Positions 24,043 to 32,983 of a DNA stretch of 60,257 nt are shown one piece after another (position 1 is the first letter of the stretch; each line of letters starts with the position of its first letter). This stretch comes from Leyella stercorea. Its GTDB lineage: Bacteria; Bacteroidota; Bacteroidia; Bacteroidales; Bacteroidaceae. The notes under the pieces were generated by a model that was not told where the DNA came from, searched no databases, and was given only the letters and a program-made list of their open reading frames with translations. Location of the stretch: assembly GCF_021531655.1 (NCBI RefSeq), contig NZ_JADYUF010000020.1:1-60257 (forward strand). Direction: 5' to 3'. Made by a program: the position numbers and the translations under genes.

Positions 24043-25629
24043 TTATTTGTCGTAAGCGTGCAGCGGATAGTCGGTAGTATAGTGGAGTCCGCGGCACTCT
24101 TTGCGCTCAATAGCCTGGCGAGTGATGAGATAGCCAACGTTGATCATGTTGCGCAGTTCGCAGATGTCGCGGCTTGCCTTCACGCGCTTGAAGAGAGCTT
24201 CTGTCTCCTCATACAGCAGGTCGAGACGGTCCCACGCACGTTTCAGTCTTAAGTCGGAGCGTACTATGCCTACATAGTTTGACATAATCTCGCCAACCTC
24301 CTTCACGCTCTGTGTGATGAGCACCTTCTCCTCATTGGTCATGGTTCCCTCGTCGTTCCATTCGGGCACCTTATCGTTGAAGTCATACTCGTCGACATGC
24401 TCCAACGAGTGCTTTGCAGCAGCATCGGCATATACCACAGCCTCAATCAGCGAGTTGCTGGCAAGGCGGTTGCCACCGTGCAGACCCGTGCATGAGCATT
24501 CGCCGATGGCGTAAAGTCGCTCAATGCTCGACTGTCCGTTCAGGTCAACCTTGATGCCACCGCACATATAGTGGGCAGCCGGGCGAACTGGAATATAGTC
24601 GGTAGTAATGTCGATGCCTATAGATTTGCACTTCATATAGATGTTGGGGAAGTGCTTCTTTGTCTCTTCCGGATTCTTGTGCGTTACGTCGAGACAAACA
24701 TGGTCGATGCCGTGTATCTTCATCTCCTTGTCGATGGCACGAGCCACGATGTCGCGCGGAGCAAGCGAAAGGCGCTTGTCGTATTTCTCCATGAACGACT
24801 CGCCGTTAGGCAGACGCAATATGCCACCATAGCCGCGCATAGCCTCGGTGATGAGGAAGGCTGGATGAGTCTCGCCTGGGTGATAAAGGGCAGTAGGGTG
24901 GAACTGTACAAACTCCATGTCCTTAACTGTTCCCTTGGCACGATATACCATAGCCTCACCGTCGCCTGTAGCGATGACCGGGTTGGTAGTGGTCTGATAT
25001 ACAGCGCCGCAACCGCCGGTACACATCAGCGTCACCTTGCTCAGATAAGTGTCCACTTTCTCTGTTTCGGGGTTCAACACGTATGCACCATAGCAGTTGA
25101 TGTATGGTGTGCGGCGTGTCACGCGAGCTCCGAGGTGGTGCTGAGTGATAATCTCCACGGCGAAGTGGTTCTCCTTGATGTCGATGTCAGGACAATTGCG
25201 CACAGCCTCCATCAGTCCGCGCTGTATTTCGGCACCCGTATCGTCGGCGTGGTGCAGAATGCGGAATTCAGAGTGTCCGCCCTCGCGATGCAGGTCGAAC
25301 TCGCCGTTTTCCTTGCGGTCGAAGTTGACACCCCAATTCACAAGTTCCTTTATTTGTTCGGGCGCATTGCGTACTACCTGTTCTACGGCCTTGCGGTCGC
25401 TGATATAGTCGCCCGCAATCATAGTGTCCTCTATGTGCTTGTCGAAATTGTCGACTGCGAGATTAGTTACTGAGGCCACGCCACCCTGGGCAAACGATGT
25501 GTTTGCCTCGTCGAGCGAAGTCTTGCAAATGATGCACACCTTACCTTTGTGTGCTCTGGCTACCTTCAATGCGTAGCTCATGCCGGCTACACCGGCTCCG
25601 ATAATAAGAAAGTCGTATTTGAAAACCAT
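24043..25629 (-). CDS. nadB: L-aspartate oxidase
   Basis: A 528-residue flavoprotein that makes iminoaspartate for NAD synthesis. The N-terminus YDFLIIGAGVAGMSYALKVA is the FAD-binding turn; TSFAQGGVASV, DLHREGGHSEFRILHHADDTG and HYMCGGIKVDLNGQSS are NadB/SdhA-family signatures, and GECSCTGLHGGNRLASNSLIE lies near residue 375. In anaerobes fumarate is the expected electron acceptor. nadA and nadC are not adjacent. TAAATTTG on the minus strand (25654-25661) is a likely -7 box 25 bp before the ATG. Divergent from pepT, and followed by the FMN-binding protein. Confidence 0.95.
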   Translation of the reverse strand: MVFKYDFLIIGAGVAGMSYALKVARAHKGKVCIICKTSLDEANTSFAQGGVASVTNLAVDNFDKHIEDTMIAGDYISDRKAVEQVVRNAPEQIKELVNWGVNFDRKENGEFDLHREGGHSEFRILHHADDTGAEIQRGLMEAVRNCPDIDIKENHFAVEIITQHHLGARVTRRTPYINCYGAYVLNPETEKVDTYLSKVTLMCTGGCGAVYQTTTNPVIATGDGEAMVYRAKGTVKDMEFVQFHPTALYHPGETHPAFLITEAMRGYGGILRLPNGESFMEKYDKRLSLAPRDIVARAIDKEMKIHGIDHVCLDVTHKNPEETKKHFPNIYMKCKSIGIDITTDYIPVRPAAHYMCGGIKVDLNGQSSIERLYAIGECSCTGLHGGNRLASNSLIEAVVYADAAAKHSLEHVDEYDFNDKVPEWNDEGTMTNEEKVLITQSVKEVGEIMSNYVGIVRSDLRLKRAWDRLDLLYEETEALFKRVKASRDICELRNMINVGYLITRQAIERKECRGLHYTTDYPLHAYDK

Positions 25630-25702
25630 CTTTCAACTTTTTCTAAGACGTTGCAAATTTAGGTAAAATTCTGAAGAACTTGTAATAATAATTGTGTTTT
25701 TT

Positions 25703-25734
25703 TTTGTCGTTCCCGAATAAATGGACTAACTTTG
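25703..25734 (+). promoter_or_regulatory. Promoter of pepT
   Basis: TTTG (25703-25706), 20 bp, TAACTTTG (25727-25734), 34 bp before the ATG. Confidence 0.75.
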
Positions 25735-25768
25735 CTCATATAATAATACTACAAACATATCTATAAAA

Positions 25769-26992
25769 ATGGAAATAACCGAAAGATTTTTGAACTACAC
25801 CCAGTTCGACACCCAGTCGAGTGAAGAGTCGGATACCGTTCCGAGTACTTCCAAGCAATTGATATTCGCCAAATACCTTAAGGAGGAACTTGAGCGCGAG
25901 GGCTTGAGCGATGTGGAGATGGACGAGCAAGGCTACATCTACGCTACGCTGAAGGCCAACACCAAGAAGAACATCCCCACTATCGGATTCATCTCTCACT
26001 ATGATACATCGCCCGACTGCAGCGGTGCCAATATCCATCCGCGCATAGTCAAGAACTACGACGGCGGCGATATCGTGCTCTCTGAGGGCATAGTATCAAG
26101 CCCGGCTAAGTTCCCTGAGCTGAAGGCTCACGTGGGCGAGGACATCATCGTTACCGATGGTACCACTCTGCTTGGTGCCGACGACAAGGCTGGTATTGCC
26201 GAGATAGTGCAGGCTGTGTGCTGGTTGCGCGACCACGACGAGATTGAGCACGGCGACATCCGCGTAGCTTTCAATCCCGATGAGGAGATAGGTATGGGCG
26301 CACACCACTTCGACGTGGCTAAGTTCGGATGCCAGTGGGCTTACACTATCGACGGTGGCGACCTCGGCGAATTGGAGTATGAGAACTTCAACGCTGCCGG
26401 TGCCAAGGTATACATCAAGGGTGTCAGCGTACATACTGGTTATGCTAAGGGCAAGATGGTCAACGCTTCACGCCTGGCTGTAGAGTTTGCCGAGATGATT
26501 CCGGCGGCCGAGACTCCAGAGGAGACTGAGGGCTATGAGGGATTCTACCATCTGCTCGGCATCAACTCATGCTGCGAGAAGGCTACTCTGTCGTACATCA
26601 TACGCGACCACGACCGCAACCGCTTTGAGGATCGCAAGGATTTCATCGAGGATTGCGTCAAGAAGATGAACGAGAAGTGGGGTGAGGGTACTGTCACCGT
26701 TGAGCTTAAGGACCAGTACTACAACATGAAGGAGAAGATAGACCCCAACATGCACGTCATCGACATCGTGCTCAAGGCAATGCAGGAGAGTGGTGTCGCT
26801 CCTAAGGTGCAGCCCATCCGTGGCGGCACAGACGGTGCACAGCTTTCGTTCAAGGGTCTGCCTTGTCCCAACATCTTCGCCGGTGGCTGCAACTTCCACG
26901 GTCCTCACGAGTTTGTGAGCATCCAGGTTATGGAGAAAGCCATGCAGGTAGTAATCAAGATTTGTGAGCTGACAGCCCACTACAACGACTAA
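25769..26992 (+). CDS. pepT: Peptidase T (tripeptide aminopeptidase)
   Basis: A 407-residue M20-family di-zinc aminopeptidase that removes the N-terminal residue from tripeptides in the cytoplasm. [10 protein letters not shown] holds the first metal His and Asp, [13 protein letters not shown] the bridging Asp, [14 protein letters not shown] the catalytic and metal Glu, and [10 protein letters not shown] and CNFHGPHEF the C-terminal ligands. Full length. Monocistronic: its own promoter is at 25703-25734 and a strong hairpin follows at 27002-27030. It fits the peptide-based metabolism of this group. Confidence 0.96.
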   Translation: MEITERFLNYTQFDTQSSEESDTVPSTSKQLIFAKYLKEELEREGLSDVEMDEQGYIYATLKANTKKNIPTIGFISHYDTSPDCSGANIHPRIVKNYDGGDIVLSEGIVSSPAKFPELKAHVGEDIIVTDGTTLLGADDKAGIAEIVQAVCWLRDHDEIEHGDIRVAFNPDEEIGMGAHHFDVAKFGCQWAYTIDGGDLGELEYENFNAAGAKVYIKGVSVHTGYAKGKMVNASRLAVEFAEMIPAAETPEETEGYEGFYHLLGINSCCEKATLSYIIRDHDRNRFEDRKDFIEDCVKKMNEKWGEGTVTVELKDQYYNMKEKIDPNMHVIDIVLKAMQESGVAPKVQPIRGGTDGAQLSFKGLPCPNIFAGGCNFHGPHEFVSIQVMEKAMQVVIKICELTAHYND

Positions 26993-27001
26993 ACCGTATA
27001 T

Positions 27002-27030
27002 AGTAGCGGAGGCCAGAGACCTCCGCTACT
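27002..27030. terminator. REP-like hairpin after pepT
   Basis: AGTAGCGGAGG-ccagaga-CCTCCGCTACT is an 11-bp perfect stem without a long T run. A related sequence follows ftsH at 41110-41137, so it may be a dispersed palindromic repeat used as a terminator or mRNA stabiliser. Confidence 0.7.
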
Positions 27031-27209
27031 TATCTTATATTTGCATTCCTAACCGCTCAAAACTGCGAGTTGAACGCACAAAGAAATCTTTGGCGCGAAA
27101 TTCTCGAGTTTTGCGCGTGCAGTGATATGTTGTTTATTTTCAGCTGTTTATAGTTTTAGGGAATTGAAGTGTGCAATTTTTTAAGCCTCAAAAACCTTCC
27201 TTTTTGTTT

Positions 27210-27331
27210 AAAATGTACTACTTTTGCCCTTCAACTGTAATCCTTTTACCTTCCAAAAGTAGTCCCTTTACCTTCCAAAAGTAGTCCCTTTGCCTTCCAA
27301 AAGTACTCCCTTTGCATTGCAAAGAAGCCTT
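27210..27331. repeat. 22-bp phased repeat array (copy 2)
   Basis: Units start at 27210, 27232, 27254, 27276, 27298 and 27320, all 22 bp apart, with the core CAAAAGTAGTCCCTTTRCCTT. It has the same design as the arrays at 6825 and 58399 with a changed core. Confidence 0.8.
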
Positions 27332-27438
27332 AATTGAAGAGTTGCGAGTATTTCGCTATTAAAAAACCGTCAAAAACAGCCACGCAAATCTCTAGAATCA
27401 CTTTTTTATTTGTAACACTTTTTTACTGTGTATACGAT

Positions 27439-27588
27439 ATTTGCATCAAAAATCCAGCGTTGTTGCCACTGATTTGCAACAAATTTATAGCGTTGTTGCC
27501 AATGATTTGCAACAAATTTATAGCGTTGTTGCCCATGATTTGCAACAAAAATCCAGCGTTGTTGCCACTGATTTCAAACAAAATCGTT
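27439..27588. repeat. 33-bp repeats (four units) upstream of the second DUF4143 gene
   Basis: Units begin GCGTTGTTGCC at 27457, 27490, 27523 and 27556, exactly 33 bp apart; a partial unit is present at 27439-27456. Each of the first three holds the inverted repeat TTGTTGC/GCAACAA with a 9-bp loop. The fourth is degenerate and ends at the -7 box TATCTTTG (27588-27595). The layout matches the four 32-bp-spaced repeats of the first DUF4143 gene. Confidence 0.9.
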
Positions 27589-27595
27589 ATCTTTG
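27588..27595 (+). promoter_or_regulatory. -7 box of the second DUF4143 gene
   Basis: TATCTTTG, 21 bp before the ATG at 27617. The -33 element would fall inside the fourth 33-bp repeat and is not a clean TTTG. Confidence 0.6.
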
Positions 27596-27616
27596 CATAA
27601 TCTAAATATATGTATT

Positions 27617-28951
27617 ATGTTTAAACGTAAGATATTAGAGAAACTTGAGGAATGGAAAAATGCTAATCGGCATAAGCCCTTGATTTTACGAGGTGCGAGG
27701 CAGGTTGGCAAAACAACTCTTGTCAATGAGTTTGGTTCGCATTTTGAAAATTATCTCTATTTCAATATGGAGCGGAATGAGAATGTCAAGTTGTTTGAGA
27801 TGGACATCAACATTGACGATCTTGTTTCCATGTTGTTTGCAAGTTTGGGGAAGGCAAAAAAGGAAGGCAAAACCTTGATTTTTATCGACGAGATTCAAAA
27901 CTCGCCTAAGACAATCGCCTTGCTCCGATATTTTTACGAGCTACGTCCCGACCTCTATGTGATAGCGGCAGGCAGTCAGCTTGAGAATCTTGTTGATGTA
28001 AAGGTGAGTTTCCCTGTAGGACGTGTGCAATATCTTGCATTGCGACCTTGCTCGTTTTATGAATTTCTTGGGGCGATAGCCAAGAATGACCTTCTTGCCA
28101 TTCTGAGCCAGAGGCCAGAGTATACAGTGGCATTCCATGAGCAATTGATGCATCAGTTCAATCAATATGCTATAATTGGAGGTATGCCCGAAGCTATACA
28201 GCAATATGCTGAAACCAAGGATGTGGTAGCCATAGAGGATGTTTATGAAACATTGGTGCAAGCTTATAAGGATGATGCAGAGAAGTATGTTGTAGGTAAT
28301 AAACTTACAGATACAGTCCGTTTTATCCTTTCTTATGGTTGGGCTTTTGCTGGCGAAACTATCACATTGGGCAATTTTGCCAATTCTGGCTATAAGTCGC
28401 GTGAGGTGGGTGATGCGTTCAGATTGTTGGAAAAGGCGATGTTGCTTGAACTTGTCTACCCTGTGTCTTCTACGCAAATGCCAGTGATACCTGAAACAAG
28501 ACGTATGCCCAAACTGATTTGGTTTGATACAGGACTTGTGAATTATCAGGCTGGAATACGTAGTGAGATAATTGGTTCTACAGATATGGTGGATGCGTGG
28601 CGCGGACATATTGCTGAACAAATAACAGCGCAGGAGTTGTTGGCTTTGGAGGATAGGGTAGGACAGCATCGTGCGTTTTGGGCTAAGCCAAACAATGGTG
28701 CAGAAGTCGACTTTGTCGTAAGTCATGATTCACGATTGTATCCTATAGAAGTGAAGAGCGGAACCAATTCGCATCTACGCTCACTGCAAGTGTTTATGGA
28801 TAGCTCGAACGTAGATGTCGCTATCAGAATATGGTCGAAGCCATACTCTGTAGACGAAATCAAGACTGTAAACGGCAAGACATTCAAGTTGGTAAACCTG
28901 CCGTTCTATCTGATTGGGCGTATACATGACGTACTTAATGCTATGGTATAA
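27617..28951 (+). CDS. AAA-family ATPase with DUF4143 domain (second copy)
   Basis: A 444-residue relative of the protein at 120-1463. LILRGARQVGKTTLVNEF is Walker A, TLIFIDEIQNSP Walker B, and YVIAAGSQLENL a sensor strand. The C-terminal GAEVDFVVSHDSRLYPIEVKSG carries the D...ExK pattern of PD-(D/E)XK-like folds. The start ATG 27617 follows a -7 box by 21 bp; the frame is open 8 codons further up but across the promoter. The biological role is unknown. The phased repeats upstream suggest tight control. Confidence 0.9.
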   Translation: MFKRKILEKLEEWKNANRHKPLILRGARQVGKTTLVNEFGSHFENYLYFNMERNENVKLFEMDINIDDLVSMLFASLGKAKKEGKTLIFIDEIQNSPKTIALLRYFYELRPDLYVIAAGSQLENLVDVKVSFPVGRVQYLALRPCSFYEFLGAIAKNDLLAILSQRPEYTVAFHEQLMHQFNQYAIIGGMPEAIQQYAETKDVVAIEDVYETLVQAYKDDAEKYVVGNKLTDTVRFILSYGWAFAGETITLGNFANSGYKSREVGDAFRLLEKAMLLELVYPVSSTQMPVIPETRRMPKLIWFDTGLVNYQAGIRSEIIGSTDMVDAWRGHIAEQITAQELLALEDRVGQHRAFWAKPNNGAEVDFVVSHDSRLYPIEVKSGTNSHLRSLQVFMDSSNVDVAIRIWSKPYSVDEIKTVNGKTFKLVNLPFYLIGRIHDVLNAMV

Positions 28952-28989
28952 ACAATCGATATTAGTAACAAACATAATATATAAGATAT

Positions 28990-31272
28990 ATGTCAGAAGT
29001 TCCCACTCTAATAAACGACCTTGCCCTTATACTCATTGTGGCGGGTGCGGTCACACTCATATTCAAGAAACTCAAGCAGCCGCTCGTGTTGGGCTACATC
29101 ATGGCTGGATTCATAGTCAGTCCGCACATGCCGTATACCATGTCCGTCATCGACCGCACCGACATCAAGACGTGGGCGGACATAGGTGTGATGTTCCTCC
29201 TGTTCTCTTTGGGTCTTGACTTCTCGTTCAAGAAGATTGTCAAGATGGGCATAACGCCCGTCATCACTACGCTCACCATCATCTTTGCAATGATGACGCT
29301 GGGCATCGTGGTGGGTCATGGGTTCGGTTGGAACCGCATGGACTGCATCTTCCTTGGCGGTATGCTTGCAATGAGCTCCACCACTATTATCTATAAGGCG
29401 TTCACCGATATGGGACTGCGACAGCAGAAGTTTGCGGGTCCTGTGATGAGCGTGCTCATACTTGAGGACGTGCTTGCCATTGTGATGATGGTGATGCTGT
29501 CGGCACTGGCGAGCGGCTCCAATCCCGACGGAGGCGAGATGATAGGTTCGGTCATGAAGATAGGCTTCTTCCTTGTGCTGTGGTTTGTAGTGGGCATCTT
29601 TGCCGTGCCCCTCTTCCTGCGCCTTACGCGCAAGCTCATCAACAACGAGACTCTGCTCATCGTGTCGCTCGGACTGTGCTGCTTGATGGCAGTAGTGTCT
29701 ACGAAGGTGGGTTTCAGTTCGGCTTTCGGAGCATTCGTTATGGGTAGCATACTTGCCGAAACCATTGAGGCAGGCAAGATAGAGAAGCTCGTAGCCCCCG
29801 TGAAAGACCTCTTCGGAGCCATATTCTTCGTGTCGGTGGGCATGCTTGTCGACCCCAAAATCATAGTCAGCTACGCTTTGCCTATCGGTGCTTTGGTATT
29901 GACGATACTTGTAGGTCAGGCTGTGTTCGGCACGTTCGGCTTCCTCATAGGCGGACAGTCGCTCAAGTCGGCAATGCGATGCGGTTTTTCGATGGCTCAG
30001 ATAGGTGAGTTCTCGTTCATAATAGCTTCGTTGGGCGTTTCGCTGAAGGTTACGGGCGAATTTCTCTATCCCGTAGTAGTAGCCGTTTCGGTCATCACCA
30101 CATTCCTAACACCTTATATGATACGCTTCTCGGTGCCCTGCTACGGAGTGCTCGAGCGCCGATTGCCCAAGACGTGGATACGTGCGCTCAACAACATAAC
30201 GCTCTCGCATCCGTCTACAGCTCCCAAGAGCAACTGGCACAGCCTTATAGCGCAGATGGCACGCATCACGCTTATCTACTCCATACTGTCCATTGCAGCC
30301 ATCGCTCTGATGTTCATGTTCTTCCTGCCATTCGTGCGCCATCTTATGCCAGGCATGCACTGGTGGGCAAACGGAATATGCGGTGTGCTCACCATCATGA
30401 TTATAGCCCCCTTCCTGCGTGCCATAGTGATGAAGAAGAATCACTCGGAGGAGTTTCGTGCGCTGTGGGGCGAGAGTCGCAGCAATCGTATGCCGCTGCT
30501 TGTTACCATCTTTGTACGTCTGGTCATAGCCTCGGCTTTTGTGTTCTACATCTGCAATTATCTCACACGATTCACCAATGCCCTTCTGCTCACAATAGCT
30601 GTGGCGATAGTGTTTGTCATGATTCTGTCGCGACGACTCAAGAAGCAGAGCATACTTATGGAACGTCTGTTTGTGCAGAACCTTCGTTCGCGCGATATAG
30701 AGCAGCAGGTGCTCGGACTCAAGAAGCCGCTGTATGAAGGCCATCTGCTCGACCGCGATATACACATATCCGATATTGACGTGCCCGAGAACTCTACATG
30801 GGCAGGGCATAGTCTTGCCGACCTGCGCTTGAGCAATCGCTTCGGTGTGCATGTCAGCAGCATACTGCGTGGTCATCAGCGCATCAACATACCTGGAGGC
30901 GACAACATCATCTTCCCGGGCGACCGTCTGCAGGTGATTGGCAGCGATGCCCAGCTAGCCTCTTTGCATGCAGCCATCGACGGCGACATAGTGCCCGACG
31001 ACCCCGATATAGAGAAGCGTGAGATGCGACTCTCGCAGATTGTCATCGACCGCCACTCGCCCTTCGTAGGCAAGACGCTCCCCGAGACCGGTATACGCGA
31101 CCTCTACAACTGTATGGTAGTAGGCCGTGAGGAAGGCAAGGAGAACCTCTCGATGGTCAGCCCGACCTATCGCTTGCGCCTTGGCGACATAGTATGGATA
31201 GTAGGCGAAGAAGCCTCGATTCAGAGTCTGACGCTTGCCAATAGTGGCAGTGTGGAGGCTGTAAAACGCTAA
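28990..31272 (+). CDS. CPA2-family cation:proton antiporter with two RCK-C (TrkA-C) domains
   Basis: A 760-residue membrane protein. The first about 400 residues hold 12 or so transmembrane segments of the KefB/NapA type (LKQPLVLGYIMAGFIVSPH, FLLFSLGLDFSFKK, FLGGMLAMSSTTIIYK, SAFGAFVMGSILAET). A second hydrophobic block (about 420-560) contains four more helices. The C-terminus has two RCK-C domains, near residues 595-675 and 680-755, that usually bind a regulatory ligand. Expected role: K+ or Na+ exchange for protons and pH control. The 38-bp gap to the DUF4143 gene upstream suggests possible read-through, though functions look unrelated. Confidence 0.9.
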   Translation: MSEVPTLINDLALILIVAGAVTLIFKKLKQPLVLGYIMAGFIVSPHMPYTMSVIDRTDIKTWADIGVMFLLFSLGLDFSFKKIVKMGITPVITTLTIIFAMMTLGIVVGHGFGWNRMDCIFLGGMLAMSSTTIIYKAFTDMGLRQQKFAGPVMSVLILEDVLAIVMMVMLSALASGSNPDGGEMIGSVMKIGFFLVLWFVVGIFAVPLFLRLTRKLINNETLLIVSLGLCCLMAVVSTKVGFSSAFGAFVMGSILAETIEAGKIEKLVAPVKDLFGAIFFVSVGMLVDPKIIVSYALPIGALVLTILVGQAVFGTFGFLIGGQSLKSAMRCGFSMAQIGEFSFIIASLGVSLKVTGEFLYPVVVAVSVITTFLTPYMIRFSVPCYGVLERRLPKTWIRALNNITLSHPSTAPKSNWHSLIAQMARITLIYSILSIAAIALMFMFFLPFVRHLMPGMHWWANGICGVLTIMIIAPFLRAIVMKKNHSEEFRALWGESRSNRMPLLVTIFVRLVIASAFVFYICNYLTRFTNALLLTIAVAIVFVMILSRRLKKQSILMERLFVQNLRSRDIEQQVLGLKKPLYEGHLLDRDIHISDIDVPENSTWAGHSLADLRLSNRFGVHVSSILRGHQRINIPGGDNIIFPGDRLQVIGSDAQLASLHAAIDGDIVPDDPDIEKREMRLSQIVIDRHSPFVGKTLPETGIRDLYNCMVVGREEGKENLSMVSPTYRLRLGDIVWIVGEEASIQSLTLANSGSVEAVKR

Positions 31273-31315
31273 AACAAGCGGTTTGCCTAATAAAAATGGT
31301 GGTTTGTTGAATTAA

Positions 31316-31347
31316 TTTGTATGTTGACGTATATGTTTATAACTTTG
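31316..31347 (+). promoter_or_regulatory. Promoter of a candidate ncRNA
   Basis: TTTG (31316-31319), 20 bp, TAACTTTG (31340-31347). No protein gene follows before the terminator at 31548-31577. Confidence 0.7.
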
Positions 31348-31351
31348 CAAT

Positions 31352-31577
31352 CGTAAAAAAGAAATAATTGATTAGAGAATTATAACAAGACATACATCAG
31401 ATTACGTTTCATACACATTAAGCAATGTTATTTTACAAAGACTACAATTATTAAATTTATTAGGTACGTCTGCAGAGGCGGACAATCGTAAATGAATGAA
31501 TTTTGTTGTTGATTAATAATTCTTTTCGTGAGAAAAGGTATTATACAACGGGACCTGCGTAAGGCCCCGTTTTTTTG
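31352..31577 (+). ncRNA. Candidate ncRNA of about 225 nt
   Basis: A complete promoter at 31316-31347 and an intrinsic terminator at 31548-31577 bracket 225 bp that contain no plausible reading frame. A separate promoter for mtnN lies after the terminator (31591-31621), so this is not the mtnN leader. The 5' part can form ATAATT-gattagag-AATTAT. I cannot assign it to 6S, tmRNA or another known family. Confidence 0.5.
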
Positions 31578-31580
31578 TTG
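31548..31580 (+). terminator. Intrinsic terminator of the candidate ncRNA
   Basis: ACGGGACC...GGCCCCGTTTTTTT: a GC-rich stem with one mismatch and a seven-T run. Confidence 0.8.
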
Positions 31581-31590
31581 GTACAATCCT

Positions 31591-31621
31591 ATTGTCCCAT
31601 CGGCAAAAATGAGTAACTTTG
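31591..31621 (+). promoter_or_regulatory. Promoter of mtnN-luxS
   Basis: ATTG (31591-31594, three of four matches to TTTG), 19 bp, TAACTTTG (31614-31621). Confidence 0.7.
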
Positions 31622-31653
31622 CAAGTCGAAAACATTAATAACAGGATATAGCA

Positions 31654-32337
31654 ATGAGAATAGGAATAATAGTGGCTATGGACAAGGAGTTTGCACAGTT
31701 GCAGACTCTCGCCACAGACAAGGCTGTTGAGACACACGATGGCCGCACGTTTATAAAGGGGCGTATCGGTGCCAGCGAGGTGGTGATGCAGCAGTGTGGC
31801 ATCGGCAAGGTAAACTCTGCCATTGGCGCTGTGGAGATGATAAGCCGTTACAGCCCCGACCTCGTCATTTCGACAGGTGTGGCTGGTGGAGCCGATACTT
31901 CGCTCAATGTCACCGACGTAGTGGTGAGCACCGAGTGTTGCTATCACGACGTTTATTGTGGCGACGAGTGCCAGATGGGGCAGGTTATGGGTCAGCCGGC
32001 ACGCTTTGGCTGTCCTGCCGAACTCGTAGATAAGGCTACTTCGCTCAATTGCGAAACCCATGTGCGCAGCGGTCTCATCGTCAGTGGCGACTGGTTTGTC
32101 AATTCACGCGAGAAGATGCAGTCGATACTCAATAACTTCCCCGATGCTGAGGCTGTCGACATGGAGAGCTGCTCTATCGCCCAGACGTGCAATATATACA
32201 GCACGCCATTCATCAGCTTCCGTATCATCAGCGACATTCCGCTTAAAGACCATAAGGCACAGATGTATTTCGACTTCTGGGAGCGTATGGCTGAAGGCTC
32301 GTTCGAGGTGACAAAGGCGTTCCTTGAAAGCATTTAA
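31654..32337 (+). CDS. mtnN: 5'-methylthioadenosine/S-adenosylhomocysteine nucleosidase
   Basis: A 227-residue enzyme that splits adenine from MTA and SAH. MRIGIIVAMDKEFAQL at the N-terminus, VISTGVAGGAD and AVDMESCSIAQTC (with the ribose-binding Met-Glu) and IISDIPLKDH (catalytic Asp) are the MTAN signatures. It lies upstream of luxS (61 bp gap), giving the two-step detoxification SAH to S-ribosylhomocysteine to homocysteine plus the AI-2 precursor. Its promoter is at 31591-31621. Confidence 0.94.
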   Translation: MRIGIIVAMDKEFAQLQTLATDKAVETHDGRTFIKGRIGASEVVMQQCGIGKVNSAIGAVEMISRYSPDLVISTGVAGGADTSLNVTDVVVSTECCYHDVYCGDECQMGQVMGQPARFGCPAELVDKATSLNCETHVRSGLIVSGDWFVNSREKMQSILNNFPDAEAVDMESCSIAQTCNIYSTPFISFRIISDIPLKDHKAQMYFDFWERMAEGSFEVTKAFLESI

Positions 32338-32398
32338 AGGTAAAAGAGTAAAAAGGTAAAAAAAAGTAAAAGGGTAAAAAGGCTAAATCATAAATAAT

Positions 32399-32887
32399 AT
32401 GGAGAAGATACCAAGCTTTACAATCGATCACAACCGTCTGTTGCGTGGCATCTATGTGTCGCGCAAGGACAATGTGGGTGGCGACGTTGTCACCACATTC
32501 GATATTCGTATGAAGGAGCCCAACCGCGAACCAGCCCTTCACCCAGGCGCCTTGCACACCATTGAGCATCTGGCTGCTACCTATCTGCGCAACGATGCCG
32601 AGTGGAAAGACCGCATCGTGTACTGGGGACCGATGGGATGCCTCACCGGCAACTATCTGCTTATGCGTGGCGACCTTCAGCCTGAGGATATAGTGGAATT
32701 GATGCAGCGCACATTCCGTTTTGTTGCCGACTTCGATGGTGACATACCGGGTGCAGCACCACAAGACTGTGGCAACTGGCTGTTGCACGACCTGCCTATG
32801 GCACGTTGGGAGTCACGCAAGTATTGCGACGAAGTGCTCGACTGTATCAAGCCGGAGAATATGCACTATCCGAGCAAGGCGGAATAA
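32399..32887 (+). CDS. luxS: S-ribosylhomocysteine lyase (AI-2 synthase)
   Basis: A 162-residue LuxS. The metal ligands are His53 and His57 (LHTIEHLAATYLRN) and Cys124 (QDCGNW); Cys81 (GCLTGNY) and Glu56 are the catalytic pair. It makes homocysteine and DPD, the AI-2 precursor. Second gene after mtnN; the 61-bp gap is a low-complexity stretch of GTAAAA-like repeats. A long hairpin at 32923-32983 follows. Confidence 0.97.
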   Translation: MEKIPSFTIDHNRLLRGIYVSRKDNVGGDVVTTFDIRMKEPNREPALHPGALHTIEHLAATYLRNDAEWKDRIVYWGPMGCLTGNYLLMRGDLQPEDIVELMQRTFRFVADFDGDIPGAAPQDCGNWLLHDLPMARWESRKYCDEVLDCIKPENMHYPSKAE

Positions 32888-32922
32888 CAAAGTCTGCCCA
32901 CATTTGCCATAAAAGGCAAAAG

Positions 32923-32983
32923 GCAACAAAAACAACATTATTTTCCCTTCTCTGTAAGAAAGAACAATGCTGTTTTTGTTGCT
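32923..32983 (+). terminator. Long hairpin after luxS
   Basis: GCAACAAAAACA...TGTTTTTGTTGC: a 12-bp arm, one mismatch, then CATT/AATG, with a 25-nt loop. T-rich in the 3' arm; a plausible terminator. Confidence 0.6.

Noticed and set aside
27439..27588. Repeat array resembling a small CRISPR
   Set aside because: The units abut as tandem repeats with no unique spacers, there are no cas genes, and the array ends on a promoter.
32338..32398. Low-complexity GTAAAA run between mtnN and luxS as a regulatory repeat
   Set aside because: The units are irregular and short, so it looks like ordinary AT-rich spacer.
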